Source: Oscarella lobularis (taxonomy: Eukaryota > Porifera > Homoscleromorpha > Homosclerophorida > Oscarellidae). Taken from it: a stretch of 64,000 nt of DNA. The position numbers and the translations under genes were made by a program. The notes under the pieces were generated by a model, which saw only the letters and a program-made list of their open reading frames with translations, had not been told where the DNA came from and made no database searches. The stretch is from positions 1,048,536-1,112,535 of the forward strand of contig NC_089181.1 of NCBI RefSeq assembly GCF_947507565.1, read 5' to 3'. Positions 1-11,305 of this stretch are shown piece after piece. The first letter of the stretch is position 1, and every line of letters begins with the position of its first letter.

Positions 1-40
1 CACCATAGATAGAAAATAGAGGGATAGGCAACTTGCCCGT

Positions 41-50
41 GTCACGTGAT
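41..50. promoter_or_regulatory. E-box palindrome, copy 1
   Basis: GTCACGTGAT preceded by a purine-rich stretch and 'caactt'. Near-matching blocks stand at 5448 and 7010, the second just before the start of an unknown gene. This suggests a shared 5' region of one repeat family. That it is a promoter is inference. Confidence 0.35.
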
Positions 51-189
51 TTATCTGTACAATGAAGTCTAACGCACACCGTTAGACGCATTTGATATTC
101 GTAACGGGCAGGAAATGTTGCGCGCGCGCGTCTGCCCGGCGGTATAGGCGCGCGATCCGGGTAGTTAGGGCATTGGGTCACTAGCCTGC

Positions 190-868
190 GTGCGAGATAG
201 GTTCGTTTTTTCGGGCTTTGTTTCACTTTATACTTCCGTCGATGAGAACTCGCAGTCAGTCGCGCGACGACCCCCTCGGGATCTCGTCGCCCGTGGGATT
301 ATTCGCCAGCCGGCGCTCGGAGCCGAGCCTCGCTTCGCGATCGGCGGTGCCGCCGAGTATACCTTCTGCCACCGTATCGTCGGCCGCCCCTCCGTTTCTT
401 CGGCGGCGCCGATCGCCCAAACAGCCCCGGCAAACCCGTCGTCGCAGGCGTCAGGGTTGGCGCTTCCGGATGTTTGGATTCGGACGGAAGACGGACAGCG
501 ATTCGCGATTAGAGGGGGAAACTTTACCTGCAATTTTCGATGACTCTTTGAGGGCGGGTGCTGGGGATGGCACCAACTTCACAGATGACAGCGTCAACGT
601 CGCGCTGCAAGCATTCGTCCAGTCGGTGGTATCGGAAGTCGTCCCGGATCGTGCAGGTGGGCTTTCCTCTAACCCTTTCCGGTTAGAGGCGCTCCCAAGC
701 GCTGGGGAGGGCGTTTCGTGGAGATCGGACTTTGGCGTTGTCGGTCGGCCAAGGCGGGCACATTTGGCGCGCAACACCTACAGCGGATGTTGGCGGGAGG
801 CGGGGCTTAGCCTGTTTTTTCTTTGCAGCGGGAGGCGGCAGCGGCGCGCTGGGCAGTCTGCCGTCTAG
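190..868 (+). CDS. Unrecognised GC-rich ORFs, possibly exons of one gene
   Basis: Two overlapping plus frames are open here: 190-543 (117 aa) and 218-868 (216 aa). The second has an Arg/Ser/Pro-rich N-terminal half and an acidic-hydrophobic stretch (TDDSVNVALQAFVQSVV) near residue 125 that looks more protein-like than the rest. I recognise no domain. Base composition is much more GC-rich than the next 4 kb. The E-box-containing block at 1-50 lies upstream, as it does before the unknown gene at 5483. It could be a 5' exon of a repeat-borne gene or chance open frames in GC-rich DNA. Confidence 0.2.
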
Positions 869-1655
869 CATGAACGGCAACTGCGACGGTAAGCATGCGT
901 AAAGAAATAATTCAGTCACTCGAAATGAAGGACTGCATTATTGTCAGCAAGTCACCTGATAGGCCCAACATATTTTATTCCGTTTCCCTCCTTCTGAAAT
1001 ATCACATGATCTGAAGGACGTGCTGGATTCGTCGAAGTTTTGATCGCAATTCTCCTAGAGAGATCGTGTATTGCCGTTCATTGAATCTGCACCGATCTTT
1101 CTTCTTACTTTCATGACACCAACTGGCTTGACGCGAAATTGCTTCCGACCGTAATGTTCTAAAAACTGTTTCGAATTTTCAGACAAGAACGATGTTGAAC
1201 AGCTTTCTCCTGTAATTGTTGTTTCTTGACCATCGCTTGTAGATAAACAGCGCTTCTTTTGTGAAGACTCTGAATGAAAAAGTGTAAACACGAACATTGA
1301 ATTGGTTATTATTGCTACTGAGCATTTCACTGCAACGTGAAGCTATTTTGCGTAGAGTAATAAAATGGCTGGCTCTTTCCTGAATGTTTTTTGTCTTTAC
1401 ACTTCTTGCATATATACAGCAAATCTTCCCATTTTGGTTCATCAGGATATTGATGAAATTCGGCGCAATCTCTAACATCTTGTAAAGATAATGGCTTTCA
1501 TATGAAACAGTATTTACCAGTAGTGCCACAGGGAGCAACTGTCACACTCGACCATTCCTCTGGAGTTGACGCCTTGTAGTTAAAATATTTCCGTACATCG
1601 TGGATGCGATCAACTAGAGGAGGGGACAAGGTATGTAACTTTTTTGAATAATTTA
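869..1655. other. No recognised gene; possible minus-strand exon remnant
   Basis: AT-rich sequence. A minus frame around 1540-1340 reads through a Cys-containing stretch (WEDLLYICKKCKD) preceded by a GTTGKYCF-like segment. It might be an exon remnant downstream of the hAT gene, but I cannot assign it. No hAT C-terminal dimerisation motif was found here. Confidence 0.3.
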
Positions 1656-3283
1656 CTATACTTGTTCATATTTGCTCCCAAGCGGCATTTGTAAAAAACG
1701 TTTGCACTTCCAGCTTAGCAACGTCGACTTAGAGAGCATCCATTGGAGCCTTTCTTTTGCGCGGGAGAACTGGCTCTTGGCGTGTAATTTCTGTTGCGAA
1801 CTGTTTACCAATTGATAAAATAAATTAAAGCCTTCTTCAGTCCTCATTCTCTGTAAAGTTTTTACTGATAACGTTGCCATTTCCTGACCTTCCGCCGCAG
1901 ATAGTGAACGACTCTGAAGAGCTCGACTAAAGTTGTCAGTAATTTTTAATATTTTTTGGAAAGGTGTAGCCCAAAGAGGAAGTTGTACCGTTTCATTTGC
2001 GTTTGTACACCGATAATTCTTCCTTTCACATCTGCATCTAACCTCGTTTCGAGGCATTGACTCCATAAGTCTATTTAAAGCATCGTAATTTTCAGCAATA
2101 CTCTCCAATGCATTGCCTCTCACTGTCCATCGCGTTGGACAAAACGATCTAATACCGACATTGGGACAGTCATCGTTTGAAGCGTTCTCTGCCCTAATCT
2201 TATCAAAAGCAGCGTTCCGCTTGGGAAAAAGCGGATCAAAAAGCTGTATCAAGGGCATCCCGGCAGTGCTTAGACTGCTTCATAGCATTTCCTACAGCAA
2301 GATTCAAGGCATGGCCATAACAGTGAGTCAAAATAGCTCTCCCTTCTTCTGCTTGAATCCTTGTTGCAACGCCTGTCTTGCTACCAATCATGTTGGCGGC
2401 ACCATCATAACATTGCCCGCGGCAGTTAGAAATTGACAAATTCATTCTCAGTAGGACGTCTTTGATTGCCTTATATAAGCTTTCTGAATCGATTTTGTCA
2501 ACCGCATACAGTCCAATAACATCCTCGTGATCGTCTAGCTGAGAATCTACCCATCTGATGCAAATTGAAAACTGTTCTTTGTTTGCCGTATCGGTGCATT
2601 CATCTGCCATTATAGTGTAATATCTACTTTTTTGAATGTCGCTGCAGATCTGGCGTGTGATGTTCAAAGTCATTAGTTGAAGAAACTCGTTTAGTATTTC
2701 ACCGGAAACATACTTGGAAGCTTTCTTTTCCATCCAAGTTAAAACCTCAGGAATCATACGCTCGAACAAGCATTAGTTGAGAAAAGTTTCTGTCCAGACC
2801 ACTACCGTTCCCTCTAAGAGCCAACCCTTGCCGAGCAAGGAACCGCAAATTTTGAACAATTCTTCGCAGCATGTCTCGGTTTAGCGACTTTTCTTTCTGT
2901 AGACGAGAGTTAAGCAACTCTCCTACGTCGCCAAATTGTCTAGGAAACTTTTCAATAGACGCTACCGCTTCACGATGACAAGCGCTGGCGGCGTGCTTTG
3001 TGAATGAAGAGGTAGCTTTCCAGAAAACAAAGCCTTTCGTGATGAAGGAAGGATCTCTCCGTGTACTTGAAAGAAGCTTTTTCTCATGATTTGCTTTAAT
3101 GCACACGTAGCAGAAAGCAGCATCGAGCGCAACGTAGTAATGAAGCCAACAGAACTTCTCGCACCACTCGGATCGAAAGGAACGCTTCTCGCCTTTAGAT
3201 CTAAAGCTCCTTTTTGGAAAATCGAAGCCTTTTGCGGGGTGGAACTTGTCAGGAAAAAGCGTGCTTCTTTCCTCGCCAGCCAT
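1656..3283 (-). pseudogene. hAT-type transposase pseudogene (ZMYM/DUF4371 class)
   Basis: Reading leftward, 3283-2747 encodes an N-terminal TTF-like zinc finger region (FRSEWCEKFCWLHY, CYVC, then HAASACHREAV) and the LRFLARQGLALRG block typical of this class. A different frame, 2769-2236, carries the DUF4371 RNase-H-like core: MADECTDTANKEQ with a catalytic-type Asp, CRGQCYDGAANM, and THCYGHALNLAV. A third frame, 2258-1656, has CPTRWTVRG followed by helical sequence. The frame changes near 2760 and 2245 show one broken gene. The C-terminal hAT dimerisation motif (PATNA-SERSFS) is absent, so the copy is truncated. A second copy of the same class lies at 21633-23665. No terminal inverted repeats were identified. 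Confidence 0.85.
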
Positions 3284-5447
3284 GTTTGCCTAACGCGCGC
3301 AATTAACTTAGAGCGATACTTCGCTCAAAATTACTACACTGTACAAAATATTCAAATCTTTGGCGAAAAAGTTGGTCCGGCAGTTGCCGGGTCTGCCGAA
3401 CCTGTCGCGACGCCCATGTGCGTGATTGTCGTTAAAAAGCTACATGCTAAAGCTGTTTGAAAAGATGACCCCGAAGAAGCCCAGAAACCTTGCTTGCTGA
3501 AGGCAAGCGCGCTTTTGCCCGTTTGTTGTCTTGCCAGCTCAATTTAATGATGTGAGAGGCGAACAGCAAGGGATCTGCGGCTCATCTGCCCTTTGAGCCT
3601 GCTATCTTGGAGCGGTTGAAACAAGAAATAGCAGAGAGAGCCCCTTCTCTCGTCTCGAATCTCACAAGGCTATAAAGAAAAAAAATGGCCTACCATTCCA
3701 GAAACACCCGTTTCAACTTACCAAGCTCGCGTTACTACATTTTTTGCTTCGGAAGAAACTGGACGTTGCGGATTTTTCCACAAGATGAAAATGATGTCCT
3801 CACATCGAACTAAACCATCAAAATAAGAACGTGCACCTATTTATTTAATTAATCAATTATGTACTTCACTATGAGAAACCGCATCTCGATTTAGCGAAAC
3901 CTCAATGGCGCCTTGACCAAGATTAGTCACGGGGTCAATGCTGTTCTTGTTGACAAGATGAACAAGATATTCCTTGTAGTGTTTTCTTGATACAGAAAAG
4001 AAAGGTAGAGAAAATGTCTTGCCCGCTAAAAGCGCGCAACATCAAAATCTGCAGCTATGTGAACAAGCACTTCTTTCGAGGAAGAAGGTCAGTCAACTGA
4101 CCTAACGGCTTACCCCCTTGAAGACAGCGTTTGTAAAAATAAAGAAAAATGCAACTGATGTCAGAAGCGAAACCTTCGGTGACCTTCAAGTCTACGTAAT
4201 GACGAAACGGCAGACGTGTCATGCGACGAAATAAGGAGGACGCCTAGCGTTTATTTTCCTACGGAGAACTGTCTGAAAGTTATTAATTTGGATTAGTGTT
4301 GAGAATGGTTCGTATATTTTCTAACAGGTGTTCCTTCTTTTGTTGTTAAAGATGTGAACGTGCATTTAATTCGTGCTTAGTTCTTTGTGTTTTTCCTGCC
4401 CTCCTGAGCAAAAAAACAGAATGGGCTCCCTTGGTCTTCTTTGAGCTACTGTTATTTTCAAACGTAAGCATGACGTAATAGAACAAAAGTGGGCCAATCA
4501 GCGAATGACATTTGTGTCGAAAACGGCTTTTTGCTTTAATTAATTAAGGCTTCAAGACGTGTCATCTCAATCAAAAAAAGCACTTTATAACGCTTTCGTG
4601 TCAAAAAACGTTGAAAACAAATGCAACAAAAACGAAATTACAAGTTTCTAAGAGCGCGCCTTAATCGACTCGTCATCGTGATTGAGCGATTCAATTGCCA
4701 ATCAGTTGATCAAGGCAAAGCATTCGAAAATCGCTCCTCGCTCCGACGGATGTTCGACGACGGGCGTCCGTCCGGCTTTTGTTTTTCCAGACAGAATCAT
4801 GACGTCACGGTGACGCAATTATTCCAGGCAGCGCAAATAGAAAATCCTCTCATTGTCACGATTTAACTAAGAAGTGATAATGCAGTGTTAGAAATAAGTT
4901 TTCATTTTTTCACGGCCAAAATGTCCGTGCATTCTCTCAAACGCGAGATGGACCAGTTGCGGGAATGGATTATTCCTGTATATAAAATGTACTACTTTCA
5001 GATACGGCTTGGCGCTAAGAGCTGCTAGAGCTAATTGAAGACAATCTTTAAACAACAGCTAAGATGCAACCTTGAAAATTCTACTTTAGGCAAAACATTT
5101 TCATCAAAGCCACATGACAACCAACACCCCTCTCCGGTTCAACTTAAGTTCATCAAAAGCTTTAGAGAAAAATGCGTAAAAGTTCAAAACTTTACCTTTT
5201 TTATGATCCACAGATATTTGTCTTTGACTCCTGGCAAGTTTATAGATTTTTTGTGTCTTTTCTTTCTTAGGCGCCCAGCTGCCTTTGCTAAGTTCAGATC
5301 TTGAGAGCATTAAAAGGGCGCCGTCTTAAGCCTAAAACTGAGGATTGAAAGCTTCTTTTTATAACTTTGAGTTTTGGACAGATACCTGAGAAGATTTTAT
5401 TGCTATTGCATCATAGATGTAAGAGAGAAGGGATGCGCAACTTCCTT
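3284..5447. other. Long stretch without a recognised gene
   Basis: About 2.2 kb of mostly AT-rich DNA with TTAATTAA runs. The only open frame of note (4621-4866 plus, 81 aa) shows no recognisable motif. No TIR pair or tandem array was seen. Confidence 0.5.
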
Positions 5448-5457
5448 GTCACGTGAC
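5448..5457. promoter_or_regulatory. E-box palindrome, copy 2
   Basis: A perfect GTCACGTGAC palindrome 25 bp before the ATG at 5483. The flanking block (catagat, gagagaaggga, caactt) matches positions 5-50. It may be a proximal promoter element for the unknown gene that follows. Confidence 0.4.
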
Positions 5458-5482
5458 CCTCGCAGCTGAAGCAAGGGTCATT

Positions 5483-6419
5483 ATGGATTCCTCAGTGTCT
5501 CTATTTCGTCGCGCTGTCGATGCCGTTGTAAACGAGAAGACTTTGTCGGATAGTAACAGTAGGAGCTGCGTCATCGAACGTGAAGGAAGAGAACTCCTTG
5601 CCTCCTCCGACCCATCGCTTCGTCCACACGTCGAACGAATCGTCGCTTCGATCTCGGAATGCATCGACGCAAGGCCGAGCGAGCGATCGATCGCTGCTCG
5701 TCGAGAAAGTGCTCAATTTGAGTTCGCTCGGGCTCGTTTTGACGTTTGTTCGGTGGAGTGTTTCTACGAGTTATTGGATATTACGTTAGCCGACCCAATT
5801 CTCATTCAATCGGTTAATCAGAAGATTTTTGACAATTTTTTAGTGGAGAAATTGTCCCCTCTAAGGGTTCTCGAGGAAGCGGCTTCCCGGCAAGTGGACA
5901 TGACCGAAACAGAATGCAACATCGTTCGATATGCCGCAGGAAGCATTCCTTTTAAATTACTTAAGAAACGAAATGAACCTGCGGTCATAGCTTGCCTCAA
6001 TGATATGAGATCAAGAAAGGAAGATCATGCGTACAGAGTGGACAGCGCGGATTGACGAAGGAGGACTATTTCATATTAACGACACGACGTATGCCTTTTT
6101 CTACGCCTTGGAACTTAAAATAAGAAGCGCCCTTCCTCTGCACATCATCGAAGACGAGCTCAGCCGCCAAGATTTTAGAAAGGAAATTATTGAAGATTCC
6201 GACATCAGAGAAGCGTGGCATGATGTAGCTGTTGAAATCGACGACGAAGAAATGGCGTTGAAGCTTTTGGACGACGTCGCAACTTTGTGGATCACAATGA
6301 GAGGGTTTTCCATTACATCAGCCTAGCTGGACGAATACAAGAGAAAGAAGAAGAAGACGGTGCAGAAAACGAAGAGGCTTCGTAAGTCCTTGTCGCGACG
6401 TGGCGAAGACAAATCATGA
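5483..6419 (+). pseudogene. Unknown repeated gene family with C-terminal RGFS motif, copy A
   Basis: An ATG at 5483 opens a 190-codon frame to 6055. Homology then continues in the frame 6027-6326, which ends WITMRGFS followed by an in-frame TAG where a homologue has Trp, then a basic tail (LDEYKRKKKKTVQKTK) to 6419. A strong donor-like GTAAGT lies at 6382. The second half aligns with the minus-strand copy at 9765-10158: RTEWTARIDEGGLF against DLIAWLRRVNRGDLF, and WITMRGFS against YVTIRGFS with a following basic tail. I do not recognise the family. The shared helical domain, the basic tail and the repeated copies suggest a transposon-encoded protein. The frame break near 6030 and the TAG make this copy look dead. 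Confidence 0.6.
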
Positions 6420-7009
6420 CGATCCTACTTTTCGAGAATTTAATGTTTAAATGTGCAAAGTACATTACGAGCTTACCTTTCTTTCGCGCTCTTCTGCGTT
6501 TTGCCATCGGAGCGTCGTTTCTTCCGGAAATAGCCTCCTTCGCCTCGAACTATTGCTTCTAGTTGGCAGCTGCGCATGGCTCCTCTAGAGAAAGGTAAAG
6601 AAGCTGCAAATTTACGCAATATTTAAGTGCGTTGTACGTGAACTCGTAACGAACTTGTGTTAGAAAGACATCGAGACACTGATGGATTATCCGACGTCCA
6701 CCAAGCATTCCCTGTTGACCAAAAAATTTTCCAACGGATCCTGAGACTTGTGTTCACTCAGGAAAAAAAAACTGTCTTCCGTCCGATCAGAGAGCAGGTC
6801 CTGAGGAGTCGACTCATTTCCACAAAGGAAGTCACTTGTAAGGAAAGTCAGTTCTGTTAACAAAAGGATAGGCGCCTAACAAAGGATGGGCACTAAACAG
6901 AGAGTACAGATGCAGTTTTAACGTGCGTGACGGTAGATACCGGTATTCTAAGATGGCGTCTTATATTCACAATAGCAGAGATATAAAAAGTAGGAAAACA
7001 AATCTTGCC
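6420..7009. other. No recognised gene
   Basis: Non-coding-looking sequence between the RGFS-family copy and the next E-box block. A short open frame at 6657-6860 has no motif. Confidence 0.45.
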
Positions 7010-7019
7010 GTCACGTGAC
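7010..7019. promoter_or_regulatory. E-box palindrome, copy 3
   Basis: GTCACGTGAC again, followed by CCgttgagctgaagaaatgag, close to the sequence after copy 2 (CCctcgcagctgaagcaaggg). The shared 3' flank argues that copies 2 and 3 are homologous rather than chance E-boxes. Confidence 0.4.
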
Positions 7020-7071
7020 CCGTTGAGCTGAAGAAATGAGTGTTACGGATGTGTCCCGTATGTGATCCTTC

Positions 7072-7370
7072 TCTACAAACGCTTCTCGCAAACTTTAGGA
7101 CCCTCCTTGCAAAGTCTTGTGGTTCAGAAGATAGAGAAGCTCAAGATGTAGCTAGCAAACTAGTTTTTACTTCCCGAGGGAAATCTCCGACAGTCAATGC
7201 CAAGCATATTGCTTAAACAAAGAGCAAGAAGGCGTTCGTTGTTCGATTCATGCTTCAGATCCGAACTTACGCTCAAATAGAATGCAAAATTTCTGACGCT
7301 CCACGCCCAAGTTATGCACCAGATAACGAGACATATTCCGCAGCTTTTCCAGTGGGATACGTGTTATTCT
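7072..7370 (+). pseudogene. Unrecognised coding remnant downstream of E-box copy 3
   Basis: A plus frame reads about 100 codons of protein-like sequence (SLQTLLANFRTLLAKSC, then KKAFVVRFMLQIRTYAQ) broken by one in-frame TAA near 7216 and ended by a stop near 7370. Its position after an E-box block like that before the RGFS gene suggests a diverged relative or another gene of the same element. No motif is recognised. Confidence 0.3.
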
Positions 7371-8066
7371 GATCATCTTGTTTTCGTAGAGCAGAAATAA
7401 GAAATGGGATGAAAATTTTGTGTGAATTTTTCGAGCGCTTAAGACTTGGGCAATCTCGATTATTTTTTGTTTCCGGACCCTCCTACTTCGACTAAACTTA
7501 ATTTTTTAACTTTTTAATTACCATTCAAAACGCAGATGCTCTTAACACAATTTATGCAATGGGCCTTTTGAAATAGCTTTTTCTAAAAACAATACGGCGC
7601 TTTTTCCGAAAATAAAATAAACTTCGCTTATCGTTTGGTTCGTTTCAGGACCATTTCAGCCCTATTCAAGTTCTAGGTTTATCCTACGTTATACCTAAGG
7701 TCGTCTTTACAATTGATCAAAGTTGTCAGAGTATAAAGCTTTATTTAGCCATTTGCAACTAAATTTAACGTGCCGAATGGCGTAGATCTGAATGAACGCG
7801 GGGTACGCCGGACCAGTGTACAAACGCAATAGAGACTCAAAGTTCTGTTTTGAGAGACTAGGAAAACGAAAAAAGATGTTTACCGCAAGAGTACAACGAC
7901 TTTAACTGAGAAGTTCCTAAAAAGGGCCCCGTTTCTAGAAAACTGTAGGAGGTGGGGTTTCTTTGTTTTATGGCATACTTTTGCACAAACATGCCATAAA
8001 AAAAGAAAAAGCACTGTTGTAGAATTCCGGGTTTATTCTGGGACGCACTGTACAGTCCAAAATGCT
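7371..8066. other. No recognised gene; probable 5' part of the P-type element
   Basis: AT-rich sequence immediately upstream of the first recognisable P-type transposase exon. Upstream exons (THAP finger, helical region) are expected here in an intact element, but I could not find them. Confidence 0.4.
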
Positions 8067-9560
8067 TTGTCTCCACTCCGATGTCTTCTAATAGGAGTGC
8101 ACTCTGTCGATCTACATTGGATCATCTGGGAAGCTGTCCGTCAGCTCGAAATATTTGGTTCCTGCGTTATTGCCATAACATCAGATAGTGCCGCAGTTAA
8201 TCGTAGTTTGTTTCGACAGCACTGGACGCCCGATAACGACGCAATTGTACACAAAGTCCCAAACAGTTACAGTCACCCGCAGCGGCCACTATTTGTCTTC
8301 TCCGACTCTCCACATAAAATCAAAACAACCCGGAATTGTCTTTCTCACTCTTTCGCAAATAGCTCTCGCAGATCTATGATGGTGAGATTCCAATTTGTGT
8401 TGCATTTTCGTACAATTATTTATAGAAAAACGGGAAAAGAATAAGTTGGCAGCACATCAACAATTTATATGATAAATGCCAAATTGCTGCCGATAGGACT
8501 GGCCTTTCTCTTTTGCCAAAGTTTAAATTGGAGCACTTTCAACTACAGTAGACCCTCACCAATCCGAACCCCGTTAATCCGAACCCTCGCTAATCCGAAC
8601 GAAGAAAAAGTCTCACATACGGTTATTTCCGCTTCAAAAGCGTCTCTTCTTCCAAAAGAGCCCACAAGACTCTAACTTTTGATGAAAAGCTCTCCATTCT
8701 GGAGCAATTAGGTACCACTTCCTACACCGCTCTCTCTTTGTTCCTTAGAGCAAACTCGCGTAACTGATTATTTCACTAATAATACAGACTAATGATTTGA
8801 TTTCGCTAATCCGAACGTTTTCACTAACCCGAACACCTAAGCTTGGGTTGGGAACATCACTGTTCGGATTAGCGAGGGTCTACTATACTGTCTTTTTCAC
8901 GCATGAGGGTAGACCTGGCTGCTCAGGTAAATGTCAACACCCTTACTCGTACTCTTTATGACGTGTAATGTAGGTTCTAAGCGGAAGTGTCGCTAACGTC
9001 CTGGAATATTTGAAAAACTGACGGATCCGAAGAAACGGCAAAGTTTATTCGCATATTCGATAAGATATTGGATTGCATGAATGCGCGATCACTAAAGGCA
9101 GACAAGCCTGATAGACGAGGCTACACCAGTCCTAATGACGAACGTCTGACGGTATGTACATATTGTCTTGTAATATGTATAAAAAAGATATATTTTTTCT
9201 TTGCAGTTCTTGAAGACTGACTTCCTCGGATATTTGCGTGAATGGCAGGCTGAAATTGAGTCAGTTCCTAAGCTGTCTAAAAGCGAGGCGGCAGCTGAGG
9301 AGGGAGACACCGGAGGAGTTGCACATCTGTGGCAAGCGCTTTTAGATACTTGCAGTAATAAATATTTATGCGTTGCATTATTTAGTTTGCTCCTTCGTGG
9401 ATTGAGTGAAGTATTTCTTTACCGCAGACGGGTCGAATCAGTGCTTCATCTTAAGTGGCAACCTGGACCAGGATCCCATTGAAAATTAAGTTGGACAGCA
9501 GAGAGCAAGAGGAGGAAAATCAGAGAATCCTTCTTTCCAGCAGGTCCTGAAAAATTCTAT
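8067..9560 (+). pseudogene. P-element/THAP9-type transposase pseudogene
   Basis: Several exons read like the RNase-H-like core of P-type transposases. Exon 8067-8381 has IWEAVRQLE, then AITSDSAAVNR with a catalytic-type Asp, then LFVFSDSPHKIKTTRNCL. Exon about 8446-8935 has WQHINNLYDK, LLPKFKLEHFQ and FSRMRVDLAAQ; a pogo-derived MITE at 8546-8885 interrupts it. An exon from 8983 has VLSGSVANVLEYLK, and after one lost base TAKFIRIFDKILDCMN and SPNDERLT. An intron at 9151-9206 (gtatgt to tgcag) precedes FLKTDFLGYLREW. A last exon after 9425 has LSGNLDQDPIE followed by an in-frame TAA and QQRARGG. The order and spacing match THAP9/P transposase. The THAP domain is not seen, and the frameshift plus the stop show decay. 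The exact splice phase at 8381/8446 does not fit cleanly. Confidence 0.85.
8546..8885 (+). mobile_element. pogo/Tigger-derived MITE inside the P-type transposase exon
   Basis: The ends are CAGTAGACCCTCACC and its imperfect reverse complement (GAGGGTCTACTA), flanked by TA on both sides (8544-8545 and 8886-8887), the pogo/mariner target. Inside, a plus frame near 8670-8730 still reads KTLTFDEKLSILEQLG, the start of a Tigger helix-turn-helix, so this is a deletion derivative. Removing the insert with one TA restores the P-type exon across EHFQL and LSFSRMRV, confirming the boundaries. Confidence 0.85.
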
Positions 9561-9764
9561 GTCATTAAGGCAACAGTGATCATCTGCTCTTATACCTGTA
9601 AGATTAAATTCAAGCCGAAAATGGCTTCAATACCCTGAGGAAAAGATTCATGATACGCCTCTTCCAAAGCGTCAAAATAGGCGTTCCTGACGTTCAAAAC
9701 GGAGGTAGGAAGGAAAATCCCAGGTACACTATTGATCACCTTTATTAACAGACTTTTTAAAAGC

Positions 9765-10158
9765 TTAAGTCTTTGCGACTCGAACACCTTTTTCTCGCTT
9801 GTATTGTTCTAACCAACAGGCGGCAAGAGAAAATCCGCGAATAGTAACATAAAGAGAAACAATGTCTATCAGCAGCTCATCTCGTACGCTGCAATCTGCT
9901 TCATTTGTCAGTTCTCTCCAGTAACCCTTCATGCCCTCCTCTCCTAAAATTTCCTTTTTCACAGAATCAACAATTCCTTCTTTCCTAAGAAGCATTGCTG
10001 GTAGATGGTCGCGAAGAGGTTTCTCAATAGCCTTGAACAGTTCAAATGCGGCATCGCTAACCTCAAATAAGTCACCTCTATTGACGCGACGAAGCCATGC
10101 AATGAGATCTGTTCCCTTTTTGAAGTATACGGCTGCTGCTAGTTGGCCGCTTGCCTAA
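9765..10158 (-). pseudogene. RGFS-family gene, copy B (3' part)
   Basis: Reading leftward, the frame gives GQLAAAVYFKKGTDLIAWL, RRVNRGDLFEVSDAAF, a helical region and then YVTIRGFSLAACWLEQYKRE, ending at 9765. A basic Lys-rich tail continues in a shifted frame toward 9590. It aligns with copy A at 6027-6419 and copy C at 60790-60866. The 5' side joins directly to a 321-bp block found inverted at 60546-60866. Function unknown. The conserved core is long enough to be a real protein family, but this copy has no clear start and a frame break near its end. Confidence 0.55.
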
Positions 10159-10394
10159 AAATACGCCCATGCATGCATATGCGTGCATGTCCTCGCTAAG
10201 TGGCTAAATCATCATAACGTTTTGATCTAATTTGTGGTTGATCTCATTTGCACGCCCAACAGTCCTCATTGGCCAGCCAGGAACTAGTTCCCCGGATTAT
10301 TTCAAATCCAAACCGAACTAGTTCGTCTGTGCTGCCGCAATCATGATGGATAAAGCGCCTCGTTTTAAGGAAAACGGTTAACCTACGATTTTAA
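10074..10394. repeat. 321-bp dispersed repeat, inverted partner at 60546-60866
   Basis: The reverse complement matches 60546-60866 almost base for base, including ACTAGTTC palindromes and the segment coding for the RGFS-family exon start. A weaker partial match to its middle (caaatgagat, aaccacaaat) lies at 18341-18400. The two copies are in opposite orientation about 50 kb apart, so they are dispersed copies of one element. Confidence 0.9.
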
Positions 10395-10884
10395 ACTGGC
10401 AAGATAAAGCATCGCGACTTTCTTGCAGCTCCGGAGGACGGGGTGGAAAACCGTGCAAAAGATTCCGCGATTCGAAAAGTCGGGTCCCGTTTTCAGGTTT
10501 TTCACGGTTTACCTTACGATTTCCTTGTGATCGCAACGCCTCATCTGCGCAGATACGACTCGGAGCAACAAGATAGTCATGCCGAATAGTAAGAACAGGA
10601 CACGTTTTCGCAACCGCTCGCGCATAGACTCGTCTCTTTACTTAGAAACGAATTCCGTTGTGAAAACCAAGGTCACACCCTTCATCGTGCCAAACTACAT
10701 AGTTTAGAGAGAAAACGGTCGTTTTAGGAGGCCGTCAAAAAAGGAACTTCACAATCAGAGATGGAAAAAATGGAAGAGCTCGAAGAAGTGAAAAAGGTTT
10801 GTCTGTTGAAATGGTGTTCTGTGTCGACTCTGTACAGAATGCTTCTCTTAGAGTCTCAACAGTTAGAGTGCACCAAGTTCACTA
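10395..10884. other. No recognised gene
   Basis: Only a 43-codon plus frame at 10578-10706 (MPNSKNRTRFRNRS start) stands out, and nothing supports it as a gene. Confidence 0.4.
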
Positions 10885-11305
10885 CAGTGGCGTAGGAACG
10901 GGGGGGGGGGGGGGGCTGGGGGGCTGCAGCCCCCTGAAATTTTTAATCGAACTTTATTTAAGCCTTTGATTTACTGGTTAGAGAGTACCTAACACTACCC
11001 GTCGCTAGAGCCAGAACTGAAAATCTTTTATTTCTCTTTCCTTTGTCGAATAAAGACGTTTTTCGGAAATACTATGACTCCTGAACGTCTCAATAACCTA
11101 TTCTATCAGTGCATTTAACCTGAGAGAACAAACTAAATACTCCTGCAAAATTCGCCCCAGCAATTATAGTTGGAGATCCAACTATTCCAGAAAGTTCAGA
11201 GTTTAGATTTTGTATCCTTCGCGAAATATTTGGATATCCGGTGTGGTCTCGAAAAAATTTTGCGCGCGCAGCTCCCCCTCTCTGAAATATCTTCCTACGC
11301 CACTG
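10885..11305. mobile_element. hAT-type MITE with 5-bp TSD, copy 1
   Basis: Termini CAGTGGCGTAGGAA and TTCCTACGCCACTG are perfect inverted repeats. The 5-bp direct repeat CACTA flanks them at 10880-10884 and 11306-11310. A 16-base G run follows the left TIR and a C-rich stretch (GCAGCCCCC) lies inside it. The same design, with different TIR sequence, is seen at 59011-59483. There is no coding capacity. Confidence 0.85.
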
